DNA of 64,000 nucleotides from Adiantum capillus-veneris. Taxonomy: Eukaryota > Streptophyta > Polypodiopsida > Polypodiales > Pteridaceae. Positions 13,350 to 23,654 of the stretch are shown piece by piece. Where the stretch lies: positions 65,034,003 through 65,098,002 of the forward strand of contig CM043957.1 of the NCBI GenBank assembly GCA_014529385.2, in the 5' to 3' direction. Within the stretch, counting starts at the first letter, position 1. Every line of letters starts with the position of its first letter. The position numbers were made by a program, and so were the translations under genes. A model generated the notes under the pieces. It ran no database searches. It was given only the letters and a program-made list of their open reading frames with translations, and was not told where the DNA came from.

Positions 13350-14030
13350 GCCATGCAATCACTGGAAACAAAGCCCAAAGCACAAATGCCATTAAAGAAC
13401 ATGATACCCGTGACAAACAATCAAGTAAAAGCCAACCATGCTAATTACAGACATATGAAGTCACTAGCCGTAATGCAAAGAACTAGGCTACCAAAACCCG
13501 GGAAACAAGTATGGATGCGGAAAGATAGAAATGGCATGGCAGACAAACAACAATGTAACAAAAGGATTCCAAAAAAGCAGACGATTAAACCACAAACCAA
13601 GGTCATAAAACAGATGTGGATCCCAAAGAAAATGCTTAGCCAGAACCCAAATGTCACTCACATTTGGATACCAAAGCAAAAGCAAACAGAACTATCTTCA
13701 GTACAATCAACAATGAAAAGCAGACAACTGAATTTCAAAAAGGAAAACCGACATATGTGGATGCCGATGAAAGACAAACCAGAGGCAAACAAGAAAGTGT
13801 CAAACCATCTACAAAAATCGGCAGCAACAAATTACCAATGGAAAGCCAAGGTCATAAGGCCCATAGCCATTACATCCCATCCAATTATATCCTTAGAAAC
13901 AGCTATGACTCCATCAACAGTGTCGGCAAAGCAATTGCCTTTTGCAAAAAAGACAATTAAGCAGAGAGCAACAGAGTTACAGCTGTTACTTGCAAAGAAA
14001 GCAGGAAACCTCGACGACGAATGCCAATAA
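13350..14030 (+). pseudogene. Basic C-terminal tail of pol with repeated Trp-x-Pro-Lys motif, element A
   Basis: Again in the integrase phase, after a TAA at 13347. About 225 residues, very rich in Lys, Gln and Asn, with four spaced copies of a short motif: QVWMRK, QMWIPKK, HIWIPKQ and HMWMPMK. No known domain. The composition suggests nucleic-acid binding, which is inference. With the preceding domain it would make pol about 340 residues longer than usual after integrase. The frame ends at TAA 14028. Confidence 0.5.
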
Positions 14031-15824
14031 GCATCTTGCTTATTCCCTTCTCTTGCACAGCATTAATTTTTCCATGCATTGACAGAGTATGAATAAAGTA
14101 GGGCCATATTAATCGGCCAGGCATTAGCATAACTTTTTTTAACCTATGCAAGGCACATACTCCGAGGCGAAGCCTTGTCATCCGGGAGGACTCCGGCTAG
14201 GAGGGGGGGAGGCATTCTAGAGGCACTCTCAAATGCGGAACCAATGACAGAAACAACAAAAAAGGGCATGATTTTCGACTATTTTAAGGGTTGTTGTTTG
14301 ATTGCGAAATTTTATAGAGTAACTCAAGTACATATGCCCTTATACAGCATGAATCTACAGGTATATGGGGCCAAACGCCAAATCAAGCCCCTAGGTGTGT
14401 GTATATAAGTAGAAATAGCCATTTTTTCAGGCAAAATATTGGTTAAACGGAGAAATCTGGCCATAAAAATTGCATGTGAGTGTATATAATGTGTTGCGAT
14501 GATGTTTGTGATTTATTATGATTTTTGGGGATTTTCTGGGTATGATTTGCTATTTTCCTTTTAATTTTGCTAATTTTCGGTAGAAAAAATTCAAAAATAC
14601 AAAAAGCAGGTGAAAAACAGTCGTAATGAAAAAACAAAAAATATGGTGATGATCAGTGACTATAGGACAACCTATGGTACAGTGGGGGTGCAAATATGAG
14701 ACTGGAGCGGAAAGCGTGTTTTGGCCAGGTTTTGACCGAAATGCCAGATTTCTGGTAAACAAAGCAAATGGAGTCCAAATCAAGAAATTTTTGAGCCTAA
14801 ACCGCATCTCGCAAGAAGATAGGAGCACATGTTAAATTTCATGAAAAGTGGTTCGGGGACCTCCATTATAAGAAATTTTCACCCCATTTTTAGCTCATTC
14901 TCACTATTGACTTTGTGGAGAGAGCTTCTGCCACCTAGAGCGGATCGACCTTCCAGCAGCTTCTACGACGCGCATGACTACCCGAAGAGCTCCGGACATG
15001 AGAGGTAGGCTCACCACCTTGAGCTTTTCATGCATGTTTGTCATTATGTCACGAAAACTAGCGTAGGGGTCACACACAAAGCGAGCGGTAGAGACCTACA
15101 AGTAGAGACGGCAGCCTAACGGCTAACCCGAAAGCAACAAGACTTCATCGGCAGCTTACCCTAGTCTAGGAGACCAGTCCTGGATGGCCAAAGGCAGTAG
15201 GAAACCATCCGGAAAAACCCTAATTCCCAGAAAACCGCAAGAGGCCACCAAAGGGGAAATCGGCGAAACGGCGACCAAATGCTACCAAAATTCATGGGTA
15301 GGAGCATCTCGACATGCTCGACAAGTCTATATGACCCGCATGACCAAAAAGTGACCCGAAGCAGCACTAAACTTCAGAAACGGCATCAGACACACAAAGC
15401 ATCAAATTACACTTGCGGCCAAACCGCAAGTCCGTTTGCCACCAAACTTCACGCACGGCTTTCCTAGACCATCAACAACCAAATCCTATGGTGGTAGACC
15501 ACCACAAATCATCAAAGGTATGTAAACGCAACCACGAGTGCTTCTAGAGCGACAAATTGCCAAATGGAGCTCCAGTGAAGCCAAAGTCGACGGAAACCAT
15601 ACGGCAAGGATCCCCAAGGGGTCGGGAAGCTATGGAGATCAACATCGAGTAATTTCATCACCAAAAAGCACTCCAAAAGTCAGAAAATGGCTCGGAGGCT
15701 CTGAAGTCCACACAGGGAGTTATACTCTATCCATTTGACTTTTTTGTTGAAATTAGGCTCAAAAGGGACTTAGGGGGGCAAAGGGCAAGCACTGGGAGCA
15801 CCAGCACTGAAAAAATCACCATGA
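14031..15824 (+). other. Non-coding region between pol and the palindrome array, element A
   Basis: No supported gene. It holds a polypurine tract identical in its core to the 3' one (14199-14212), a TATA-like TATATAAG at 14402-14409, and another ATTATAAG near 14869 followed by a pyrimidine-rich stretch. This could be a promoter for the third ORF or the remains of an ancient LTR boundary. Confidence 0.4.
14199..14212 (+). promoter_or_regulatory. Internal polypurine tract copy, element A
   Basis: AGGAGGGGGGGAGG shares its 13-base core with the 3' polypurine tract at 26465-26477. It lies 170 bp after pol. Polypurine tracts prime plus-strand DNA synthesis; a second internal one would act like a central tract, or it marks a former element end. 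Confidence 0.55.
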
Positions 15825-16702
15825 GACATCCTACGCGTAGGATCTCAAGGACACTTTTTGGCACAAACTCCAACATCTTTTATCATGCACATGTTCTGAA
15901 TGACATTTACAAGACATACACCAAGTTTCATCACATTTGGACCAAGTTTGACCTCATATGCATGGAAAAAAACGCAAAGTTACAGCATAGAGGCAATAAT
16001 GGGCCAAAGACCTACCAAATCTTATCCAAATCCCATGAAACTTGCACAACACATTCACCAACACATCAGCAAACAATCTGTGTGGTCAGGGAGAAAAAAT
16101 GATGAAATAGACATCCTACGCGTAGGATGTCTAATTGACCTTTTTGACATGCAAGGGATGTTTTATCATTCCAGATCCAATTATCTCATCATCAAGAGCC
16201 CATATGTCAAGTTTGAAGCCATTCTAATCACTTTTGACCCTCAACACCTTCAAGATACACTTTTTGAGCCGAAAAATACCTCACAGAGCCTTACAAGCAT
16301 CAAATCTTGTCCAAATTCAAATCCAAGAACATGGCCATGTTCCATACGCCAAGGACAACCCACAGAACAAGTTTGATGTCATTTTGATGAAAAAGACATC
16401 CTACGCGTAGGATGTCTCAAGCATAAATTTAGCCTTCTGTGCAAAGAATGACATCATGGGAGCCAATACCATGGTGCAATGAGCCCATATACCAATTTTT
16501 AACCCATTTGGACATCAACTGCTACCTATGATGGACATTCTACCCAAATTGTGACCTAAAACCTGATTCAGCCCAAAAAATCAACTTTTTTGATATCCAA
16601 ATTCAAATCCAAGCCTATAGCCATGTTCCATGAGCCTTACACTACCTGCATGTCAAGTATGAACCAATTCTGATGAAAAAGACATCCTACGCGTAGGATG
16701 TC
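15825..16702. repeat. Regularly spaced 22-bp palindrome array, element A
   Basis: Four copies start at 15825, 16110, 16395 and 16681, so the spacing is 285, 285 and 286 bp. The last three are perfect inverted repeats of GACATCCTACG; the first has one change. The 263-bp bodies between them are mostly dissimilar, except for shared patches late in units 2 and 3 (about 16318-16350 and 16600-16635) and GATGAAAAA or GATGAAATA just before a palindrome. This looks like an old tandem repeat in which the palindrome alone was kept. Confidence 0.9.
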
Positions 16703-16867
16703 TAGGTGGAAATGTTTGACCAGATTTGCACTGTGAGCACATGCACAGCTTCACAAGTTCCTTTTAAGCTTTAATTTCAATTTTCAAGTCATTTGGATAA
16801 GTAAAACTCAGTTTCGCAGCTAATATGGCAAAAACGCTAACTTCGGACTACTGAGTGCACAGGATCT

Positions 16868-17548
16868 ATGGCAGCCTCCAAGTCACCGGCAAAGAGGAAA
16901 AGAATGACCATCAAAGATTATCTGGACGAAGTGGAACCCTTTGTCATTCCAGAGGGAACACTAAAGCCCCCCAGCACCTGGATACAAAAAGATTTGTTAG
17001 AGTGAAATGACCTAAAGATCTACCAGGGAGTGTTCAAAGACAATGAAGGCAATGTAATAGAGCTACCAATGGTGCCAAGAGAACTCAATGAATTTGTACG
17101 AAGCAAAATGGCCGGCTACTTGGAGAAAATTGACCTCCACAACTACTTCGAAGCAATACCAGCAGGAGTGGACATCAAAAGAGTATGGGAGTTTGTAACA
17201 AGCATCAAAGAGGATGGAGTGGCCAAGGTAACAGATTTACAAGGTAGACCAGATACATAGATCATAATCACGAAGCGGGTTGTAGCCCATGCACTAGACC
17301 TCTCCAATGAGGGGGACAGTGTAACAAAAACAAGGGATGAAGTCAAGGTGTACAAGGAGAAAAAGGAAAATTACATCTTTGAAGACATTGCCAACCCAAA
17401 GGTGGAAATTATGAGCTAGTTGTACAACCAGTACTTCCACATGTGCACTAAGAGGCCACAGAAGTACACGATGCCGCCAGGTGCAATTGCCACAACGTTT
17501 ACTTGGGCAATGACGAAGGGCACCCCAAAGATAATCAACTATGCGGCA
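16868..17548 (+). pseudogene. Third ORF of element A, N-terminal part
   Basis: An ATG at 16868 opens a frame of 227 codons interrupted by TGA 17003, TAG 17258 and TAG 17417. It begins with a basic stretch (Lys-Arg-Lys-Arg within the first 15 residues, possibly a nuclear signal), then a mixed globular-looking region. The copia element is inserted within codons near 17544-17548, and the same frame resumes right after it at 23655. I recognise no domain. There is no signal peptide and no membrane segment, so it does not look like an envelope gene. Confidence 0.6.
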
Positions 17549-17775
17549 TGTTACCATATACATGTGGTAGTGATGTGTGTGAACACACTAGGACCGCCGG
17601 GGCATTTTTTCCCTCTTTAGGAGGTTTTTTCCCCCGTGCATTGTATACACGCCCATCACTCTAGGGCTATCTATCTTTTCATTGCACACTAAGTAACACA
17701 CTCTCTATTGTGTGCCTTGAGCTTCCTTTGTCTTCTCCAAGCTGTGTGTGTTTCTCTGCAACCCTAATTCCAACA
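17549..17775 (+). repeat. 5' LTR of the copia element
   Basis: Starts TGTTACC and ends CCAACA. A TATA-like GTATAC lies around 17641-17650. Differs from the 3' LTR at about three positions. Confidence 0.95.
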
Positions 17776-17777
17776 AT

Positions 17778-17789
17778 TGGTATCAGAGT
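17778..17789 (+). other. Primer binding site of the copia element (initiator tRNA-Met)
   Basis: TGGTATCAGAGT begins two bases after the LTR and matches the complement of the initiator tRNA-Met 3' end, with T for the usual final C. Confidence 0.9.
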
Positions 17790-18137
17790 AGGTCACGTCC
17801 TCCCGGGCTTACTCACCAGCTGCTCTAGCACACGCCTGCTCACTTTATCCGATTTCAGTGAGCTTTGGCAAGCGTTCGCAGGTCGACAAATATTTTTGGC
17901 GAGCTTGAAGAGCTTGGTCTTCTCAGAATTTTGATTTGGGCTCATTTCGGTCTTTGTTTCCACTACAGGTAGTACTGCACAGGCTATTTCATCATTTTGT
18001 GTAGAATTTCTGTCAGTTCCGTTTTCTGCAAAATAGGTGCCTTATAGTCTTCTACGGTTTGTGCTATATAGCACAGTTTGTTCCTGCTCCGTTTCTCCTA
18101 TTTTCGGGCAGTTTTCACATCAGGTGCAGCATTTACC

Positions 18138-19130
18138 ATGGCTGACAACAACAACACAGATGTGTTCAAGATGTTTGCTGCTGAGGACAGGTTGGATGGG
18201 GACAACTACCCTATGTGGGCTTATATGATGCAACATGTTCTTGTGTCAAAGGGTGTCTGGAACATTGTGCAAGGCATTGATGTACGTCCTGTTCTGAGGA
18301 TGTAGGCGATGTTGAGGATGTTGCAGGTCTTGCTGCAAGGATTGCAGCTGTTAGAGTTGTTTTGCCTACGGCAGAGCAAGCTCATTGGGATGTTAAGGAT
18401 GCGCAGGCTCATGCACTGATTGCGTTGTCTGTGAAGCGCACCATTGTTCCTCACATCCGTTCAGCAAAATCTGCAAAACAGGCTTGGGATATTTTAGCAG
18501 GTCTTTATGCAAGCCGCAATGAGGCTAAAATTGCTTTGCTGCGTAAAGAGCTGGAGTCGAAGATTATGCATGAGGAAGATGATATGGACACTTTCCTTGC
18601 TAGTGTCAAGGATATCAATGAGCAGCTTATTTCTGTAGGTGAAGTCATTTCAGACAGTTCCCTTGTGCAGACTGTTCTTGATGCCTTACCAGATTCCTAC
18701 CAGACTTTTGCTAGTACTTGGAGACTGATGACCCAAGGAAATCCTGAAGTTGTCAAGTTTGATGCATTATGCACATTGTTCTTGCAAGAGTCACTTTCTA
18801 GAAAAAACAGGACTAGGCAGCGTGCAGTTGAACAGGCTTTTATTGCTTCTCAAAGAAAGGGTGGTAACAGTAATGCAGCCACTTCTTATGGTTCTGCTAC
18901 GAGTGGCAAAAATTATGTTCCTAATGCTTCTGCTGGCAGTACTTCGTCTAGTAATTCTGGTGATAAGGGCAAAAAGAAGATGCGTTGCCATTATTGTAAA
19001 GCCAATGATCACTTGATCAAGTCATGTCCTAAGTTGAAGGACAAAGAGGCTAAGAAGAAAGAGGGTGGTTCCACTGCAAATGCTGGTTCCAATACAAATG
19101 CAGCCATTGTTGAGTCTTCTGTGAAAGGAG
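18138..19130 (+). pseudogene. gag of the copia element
   Basis: The ATG at 18138 follows the primer site by 350 bp and starts a Met-Ala-Asp-Asn-Asn-Asn N-terminus. The copia gag (UBN2-type) domain begins with LDGDNYPMWAYMM. A frameshift near 18290 moves the protein into the frame of the 18362-19630 ORF, which carries the helical gag core. A CCHC zinc knuckle (CHYCKANDHLIKSC, about 18987-19028) ends the nucleocapsid part. Gag forms the particle and binds RNA. Because of the shift this copy cannot produce a full product. Confidence 0.85.
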
Positions 19131-19630
19131 ACTGTGTTGCTGATGTTGATGCAGAATGGGCTTTTAGCGCAGAGTGCACTTACAATCCTGTTGTCCATGA
19201 TGCATGCTTGTCAGTTGCTGCAGATTCACATGTGTGGTATTTCAACAGTGGTGCTACAAAGCACATTACCTCACATCGTGAATTTTTTACCTCTCTCGAG
19301 TCTGTCCCTCATGGGAATTCAGTCACTTGTGCCAACAATGCCTCTTATCCAGTTCAGGGAGTTGGAAAGATTGTGCTTACTGCTGCTAATGGCAGTTCTT
19401 TCACACTTGTTGATGCACTATATGTACCTGGGATCAAGAAGAATCTCTTGCCTGTATCCGCACTTGCTAGACTTGGACTTGTAGTCAAATTTGTGGATGA
19501 CAGATGTACAGTTCATGATCTCAGTTTTGGTGATGAAATTGTTGCATCTGGGCTTTTGTGTCGTGGGCTGTATAAGCTCACTTTGTATGACAACTGTGGA
19601 CAAAACTTTACAAATGCTGTTGCAGATTGA
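19131..19630 (+). pseudogene. Protease of the copia element, active-site Asp replaced
   Basis: In frame with the zinc knuckle. The usual copia active-site motif (Trp-Tyr-x-Asp-Ser-Gly-Ala) reads Trp-Tyr-Phe-Asn-Ser-Gly-Ala, with AAC at 19244-19246 where the catalytic Asp codon should be. The following HIT segment, the ALYVPGIKKNLLPVSAL block and the KFVDDRCTVHD region fit the copia protease and pre-integrase order. Loss of the Asp should abolish cleavage. A TGA at 19628 ends the frame just before the integrase zinc domain. Confidence 0.85.
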
Positions 19631-20616
19631 AGGGCTATTTCAGATGCAAAACTTTGGCATGCACGTTTTGGTCATCTGAATTTTGCCAGTTTCCTGCGTT
19701 TGCAGAAATCTGATATGGTTGCTTCTTTGCCGCCTCTTGAAGCACCTGTCAAACATGTTTGTGAAGGCTGTATTTTGGGTAAGATGCAGCGTTCTAAATT
19801 TCCAAAGGATGGTTCAGTTCGGGCCACATGCAGGTTGCAGCTTGTGCATAGTGATGTTTGTGGCCATGCAAACTCTGTCCTTGGGCAATTACCTGTACTT
19901 CGTGACTTTCATTGATGATTACTCAAGGCATGCATGGGTATTTCCGCTTAAAGCGAAGTCCGAAGTTTTTATGTGCTTCAAACAATTTCTGGCTATGGCT
20001 GAAAATGTCTCGAAATGTACTATGGGCACCCTCCGTTCCGATCGAGGGGGGGAGTATATGTCTCATGAATTTAATGCATTTTTGGCTAGTCGTGGGATAA
20101 AACACCAATGTACAGTGCCTTATACACCTCAGCAAAATGGTGTTGCTGAGAGGAATAACAGGTTCACTGACGGAAATGGCACGATGTATGGTCAAAAGTC
20201 AAGCTTTACCGCATTCTTTTTGGCTTGAGGCCATCATGTGTGCCACTTATGTACTTAAAAGGTGTCCTACGAAAGCTTTGCAATCTATTACTCCATATGA
20301 AGCATGGCATGATAGAAAGCCTTCTATTGAGCACATGCTTGTTTTTGGCTGTTTGGCATATGCTTTGGTACCACAAGTGCAGCGCAGAAAATTGGATGAT
20401 AAGGCTGTCACATGTATTTTTTTTGGTTATAGTGCTGAAAGCAAAGGTTACAGGTTGTATCATCCGCAAACAAAACGTATTGTGGTTTCTCGGGATGTAG
20501 TGTTTGTGGAAGATTCTGTTCAACCCTTGCTGTCATGTACTAGAGACAGTAATGTAAGCTCACAAGACATTTATGACACTTTTTTGCCTCTTTTCAGTGG
20601 TGGAAATACGATGTAA
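19631..20616 (+). pseudogene. Integrase of the copia element
   Basis: The zinc-binding part continues in the protease frame: LWHARFGHLN and CEGCILGK (about 19651-19782). After a shift near 19865, the core continues in another frame with YFVTFIDDYSRHAWVF (first Asp region), LRSDRGGEY (second Asp) and PQQNGVAERNN (Glu). A second shift near 20170 moves to the frame of 20137-20616, which holds FGCLAYALV and FFGYS, typical of the integrase C-terminus. The catalytic residues can be read, but two shifts and a stop inactivate the gene. Confidence 0.9.
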
Positions 20617-21873
20617 GTTCCAATGAGGCAAATGTACAGCCTATGGGGGTTTCTGAAAATGTTTTAGATCAGCCTATTACTGATGCAGATGTACATGATG
20701 TACTTGATGAGGAAAGGGCTGAAAATGAGTAGGCTAGAGATATGCCAAAATGGCTGGTGCACACTTTGCATGACAGTAAATTGGATGCACCTTTGTCTAG
20801 TCGTACTCGTTCAGGCGCTCGCCATGCATCTTATGCATCAGATTGTTATGCTTTGGCTGTGTCTAGCTTACATGATGTTGAGGAGCCTCTGTCTTTTGAT
20901 GAAGCACAGAATTCAGAAAATTGGATGGCTGCCATGCAATCAGAATATGATGCACTTATTGAAAATGACACATGGACTTTATGTGATTTGCCTCCTGGAA
21001 AAAAGGCCATTGGTACGAAGTGGGTTTACAAGTTGAAACGCAAGCCGGATGGTGAGATCGATCGCCATAAGGCTCGACTTGTTGCAAAAGGTTATGCACA
21101 GCAAAAAGGCATAGATTATGAAGAGACTTTTGCTCCCACTTGTCGTATGACTACTGTGCATTGGAAGCTCATTTTGGTTGGGATGTACATCAATCAGACA
21201 TTGTTACTGCTTTCTTGAATGGTGACATATTTGAGGAAGTTTATGTAACGCAGCCTCGCGGTTTTGTCAGAAACGGACAAAAGGACAAAGTGTGAAAATG
21301 TAACAAGGCTTTGTATGGGTTGAAGCAATCTCCTCATACTTGGTATAAGAAATCTGACACTCATTTGGTCAAACAAGGCTTTCGTAACAGTCCAACAGAA
21401 AGCACATTGTATGTAAAGCATGAGGGTGATGTATTTCTCATCGTGGTTCTTTACGTTGATGATTTGCTGATCAATGGACCAAATGAGAGACATATTGCTG
21501 AATTTAAGGCTGATTTGAATGCTACTTTCAAGATGAAAGATTTGGGGTTGTTTCATCATTATTTGGGTATACAGTTTAAGCAGTGTGATGGTGGTATTGC
21601 CTTGTGTCAGAAAAGTTACATAGAGACATTGCTATGTAAGTTTGGACTTGAGGATTGCAAACCTATTGCCACTCCCATGGAAACAGGTTTGAAGTTGAGT
21701 CTACATGATGCTGGTGATCCTGCTGATGTCACTCTTTACCAAAGTGATGTTGGCTACCTCATTTATGTATGCAACACGAGGCCGGATATTCAGTTTGCAG
21801 GCTCACAGGTTAGCAGATTTACGCATAGCCCAGGGTCTAAGCATTGGCAGCTGTCAAGAGGATTTTCCGCTAC
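20617..21873 (+). pseudogene. Reverse transcriptase of the copia element
   Basis: The frame of 20742-21218 carries the copia RT start (WMAAMQSEYDAL, KWVYKLKRKPDG, RLVAKGYAQ). A shift near 21160 leads through TAFLNGDIFEEVY to a TGA near 21293. The next ORF (21311-21910) carries ALYGLKQSPHTWY and the catalytic YVDDLLI (about 21452-21472). A further small shift occurs near 21853, and the sequence is cut by the solo LTR at 21874. RT normally continues directly into RNase H, which resumes at 22815. Confidence 0.9.
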
Positions 21874-22814
21874 TGTTATGGCGGTTACGCCGCTAGCGGA
21901 AGCTAAATAGCGAGAACTCAACCAACAACAGAATTTGTCAGACGAGGACGGAGCTTGACCCGCAGGCGCATGGAAACAACTAGGTGGGTGTCAAATCACC
22001 TACTCGACCTTCTAATGACAATCACTACTAAGGAAAACAAATCTAGGTTCTAAAATACGCAAGTGACTGAAATCCGTGCTACGAACGAATGCTATACGAA
22101 ACAGGATCTAGAATCATTGAATCGATATCAAACTCAAGGGGAAGTCTATACACTAGGTAAGAACAACACCCTAAAGACTTGAACTGCAAAATCAACCTAT
22201 AACCACTCCGTGTGGTAAACGCGTATGAAGACAGGCCGAAAAATACAGGTGATCGAAACTTGACCCCGATGGTACTAATGTGTAGCTCTACTCGTTGTGG
22301 TTCTATAGATATGCTGCACGCTCAATTTCGACACACGAGTTGGAAGAAAACTCACACCGAAGCTCGTAGGAACTTACCACACATAGAAGCCGATAGCGCG
22401 CACTCATGGTATCTCTGCGTAGCTCTCGCCGTTGCTAACACAATGGCGGTGTCTCTTCTCCAATGGCGGCTCCGTAGCTCGCGTAGCAAGTAGATAAGAC
22501 TCTCTTTCTCTCTCTCCCTCTCTCTCAGACATAGTCACGGCGCTCAAAAACTCACTTTGATTAATAATCCGCCCCTTTAGGTTACAAAAACTTTGGCTTA
22601 TATACCTCAGCCTTGGAGGTGAGAACATCTCTAACTAATTACATCAGCAAGTGAAATTACTTCGGGATTACAAGCTGGAAACTCAATTGAGTCCCGTTAC
22701 TTAATGAATGGCTCAAATCAAAATTAATGTCGGAAAGACATTTATTACAATCAATGGTTACAAAATGATGAGTGTGAGCAAAAATGTGGGTGTGGTCCTC
22801 TGCTGGCTCAACAG
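21874..22814 (-). mobile_element. Solo LTR nested in the copia element
   Basis: The 941-bp segment begins TGTTATGG, ends CTCAACA and is flanked on both sides by GCTAC (21869-21873 and 22815-22819), a perfect 5-bp target duplication. Read on the minus strand it resembles the element A LTR in layout: about the same length, a TATATAAG promoter (22598-22606), a GA tract (about 22500-22526) and a conserved GCGCCTGCGGGTC patch near its end. It is thus probably an antisense solo LTR of a related Ty3 family. Confidence 0.85.
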
Positions 22815-23352
22815 CTACCTTAGTGGCACTTTACATCTTGGCTTGTTTTATCCCAAGGGGGGATCATTGCCACCAGACTTACATGCTTTTTTGGACTCAA
22901 ATTGGGCTGGTTGTTTTGACATGCGAGTGTCCACAAGTGGTTTTTGTTTCAGGCTTGGCAGTTCATGTATATCATGGTTGAGCAAGAAGCAACCTACTAT
23001 GGCCACTTCGAGTTGTGAGGCTGAGTACAGGGCAGTCTTCACAGCTACGGTTGAGTGTGTATGGCTCAGACGCCTTATGGCTGATTTGGGTGTTGGACAG
23101 GACACTGCCAACACTATCTACACTGTTAGTCAGAGCGCATTGGCAGTTGCGAGGAACCCATTTTTTCATGCTCGCACAAAGCACATTGAGGTGCATTACC
23201 ACTATGTCAGGGAGAGGCTCTCAGCAGGAGAGATCAGCTTGGCTTATGTGCCAACACAGGACAACCTTGCAGATCTTTTCACAAAGGCATTGTCTCGTGA
23301 GAAGCTTGAAGCTTTCCGCAAAGCTTTGGGCTTACTCCCCTTTGTGGACTGA
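22815..23352 (+). pseudogene. RNase H of the copia element
   Basis: After the solo LTR the copia frame resumes with LSGTLHLGLFYP, then the RNase H domain: AFLDSNWAG (first acidic residue), STSGFCFRLG, ISWLSKKQPTMATSSCEAEYRA (Glu of the second motif) and HIEVHYHYVRE near the C-terminus. It ends at a TGA (23350) 75 bp before the 3' LTR, the normal position. This last domain is open from the solo LTR to its end. Confidence 0.9.
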
Positions 23353-23417
23353 TCCTGTCCTCAGGGCATGGCACTTCCCTTTACTCATGTGCTAGCTCTC
23401 GTTCACCGCATCACTCC

Positions 23418-23427
23418 AGGGGGGATT
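23418..23427 (+). other. Polypurine tract of the copia element
   Basis: AGGGGGGATT lies directly before the 3' LTR start at 23428. Confidence 0.8.
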
Positions 23428-23654
23428 TGTTACCATATACATGTGGTAGTGATGTGTGTGAACACACTAGGACCGCCGGGGCATTTTTTCCCTCTTTAGG
23501 AGGTTTTTTCCCCCGTGCATTGTATATACGCCCATCACTCTAGGGCTATCTATCTTTTCATTGCACACTAAGTAACACACTCTCTATTGTGTGCCTTGAG
23601 CTTCCTTCATCTTCTCCAAGCTGTGTGTGTTTCTCTGCAACCCTAATTCCAACA
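23428..23654 (+). repeat. 3' LTR of the copia element
   Basis: A 227-bp direct repeat of 17549-17775 with about three substitutions. The flanking CAGCA is the second target copy. Confidence 0.95.

Larger units (their letters stand above)
17549..23654 (+). mobile_element. Ty1/copia retrotransposon nested in the third ORF of element A
   Basis: Two 227-bp LTRs (17549-17775 and 23428-23654) bound gag, protease, integrase, RT and RNase H in copia order. The flanks CGGCA (17544-17548) and CAGCA (23655-23659) form a 5-bp target duplication with one mismatch. The LTRs differ at only three positions by eye, which suggests a fairly recent insertion. The coding region nevertheless has several frameshifts and a changed protease active site. 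A 941-bp solo LTR interrupts the RNase H end. Confidence 0.95.

Noticed and set aside
15825-16702. CRISPR-like array of short repeats
   Set aside because: Spacing is about 285 bp, the context is a plant retrotransposon and there are no cas genes; the repeats are better seen as remnants of a tandem satellite.
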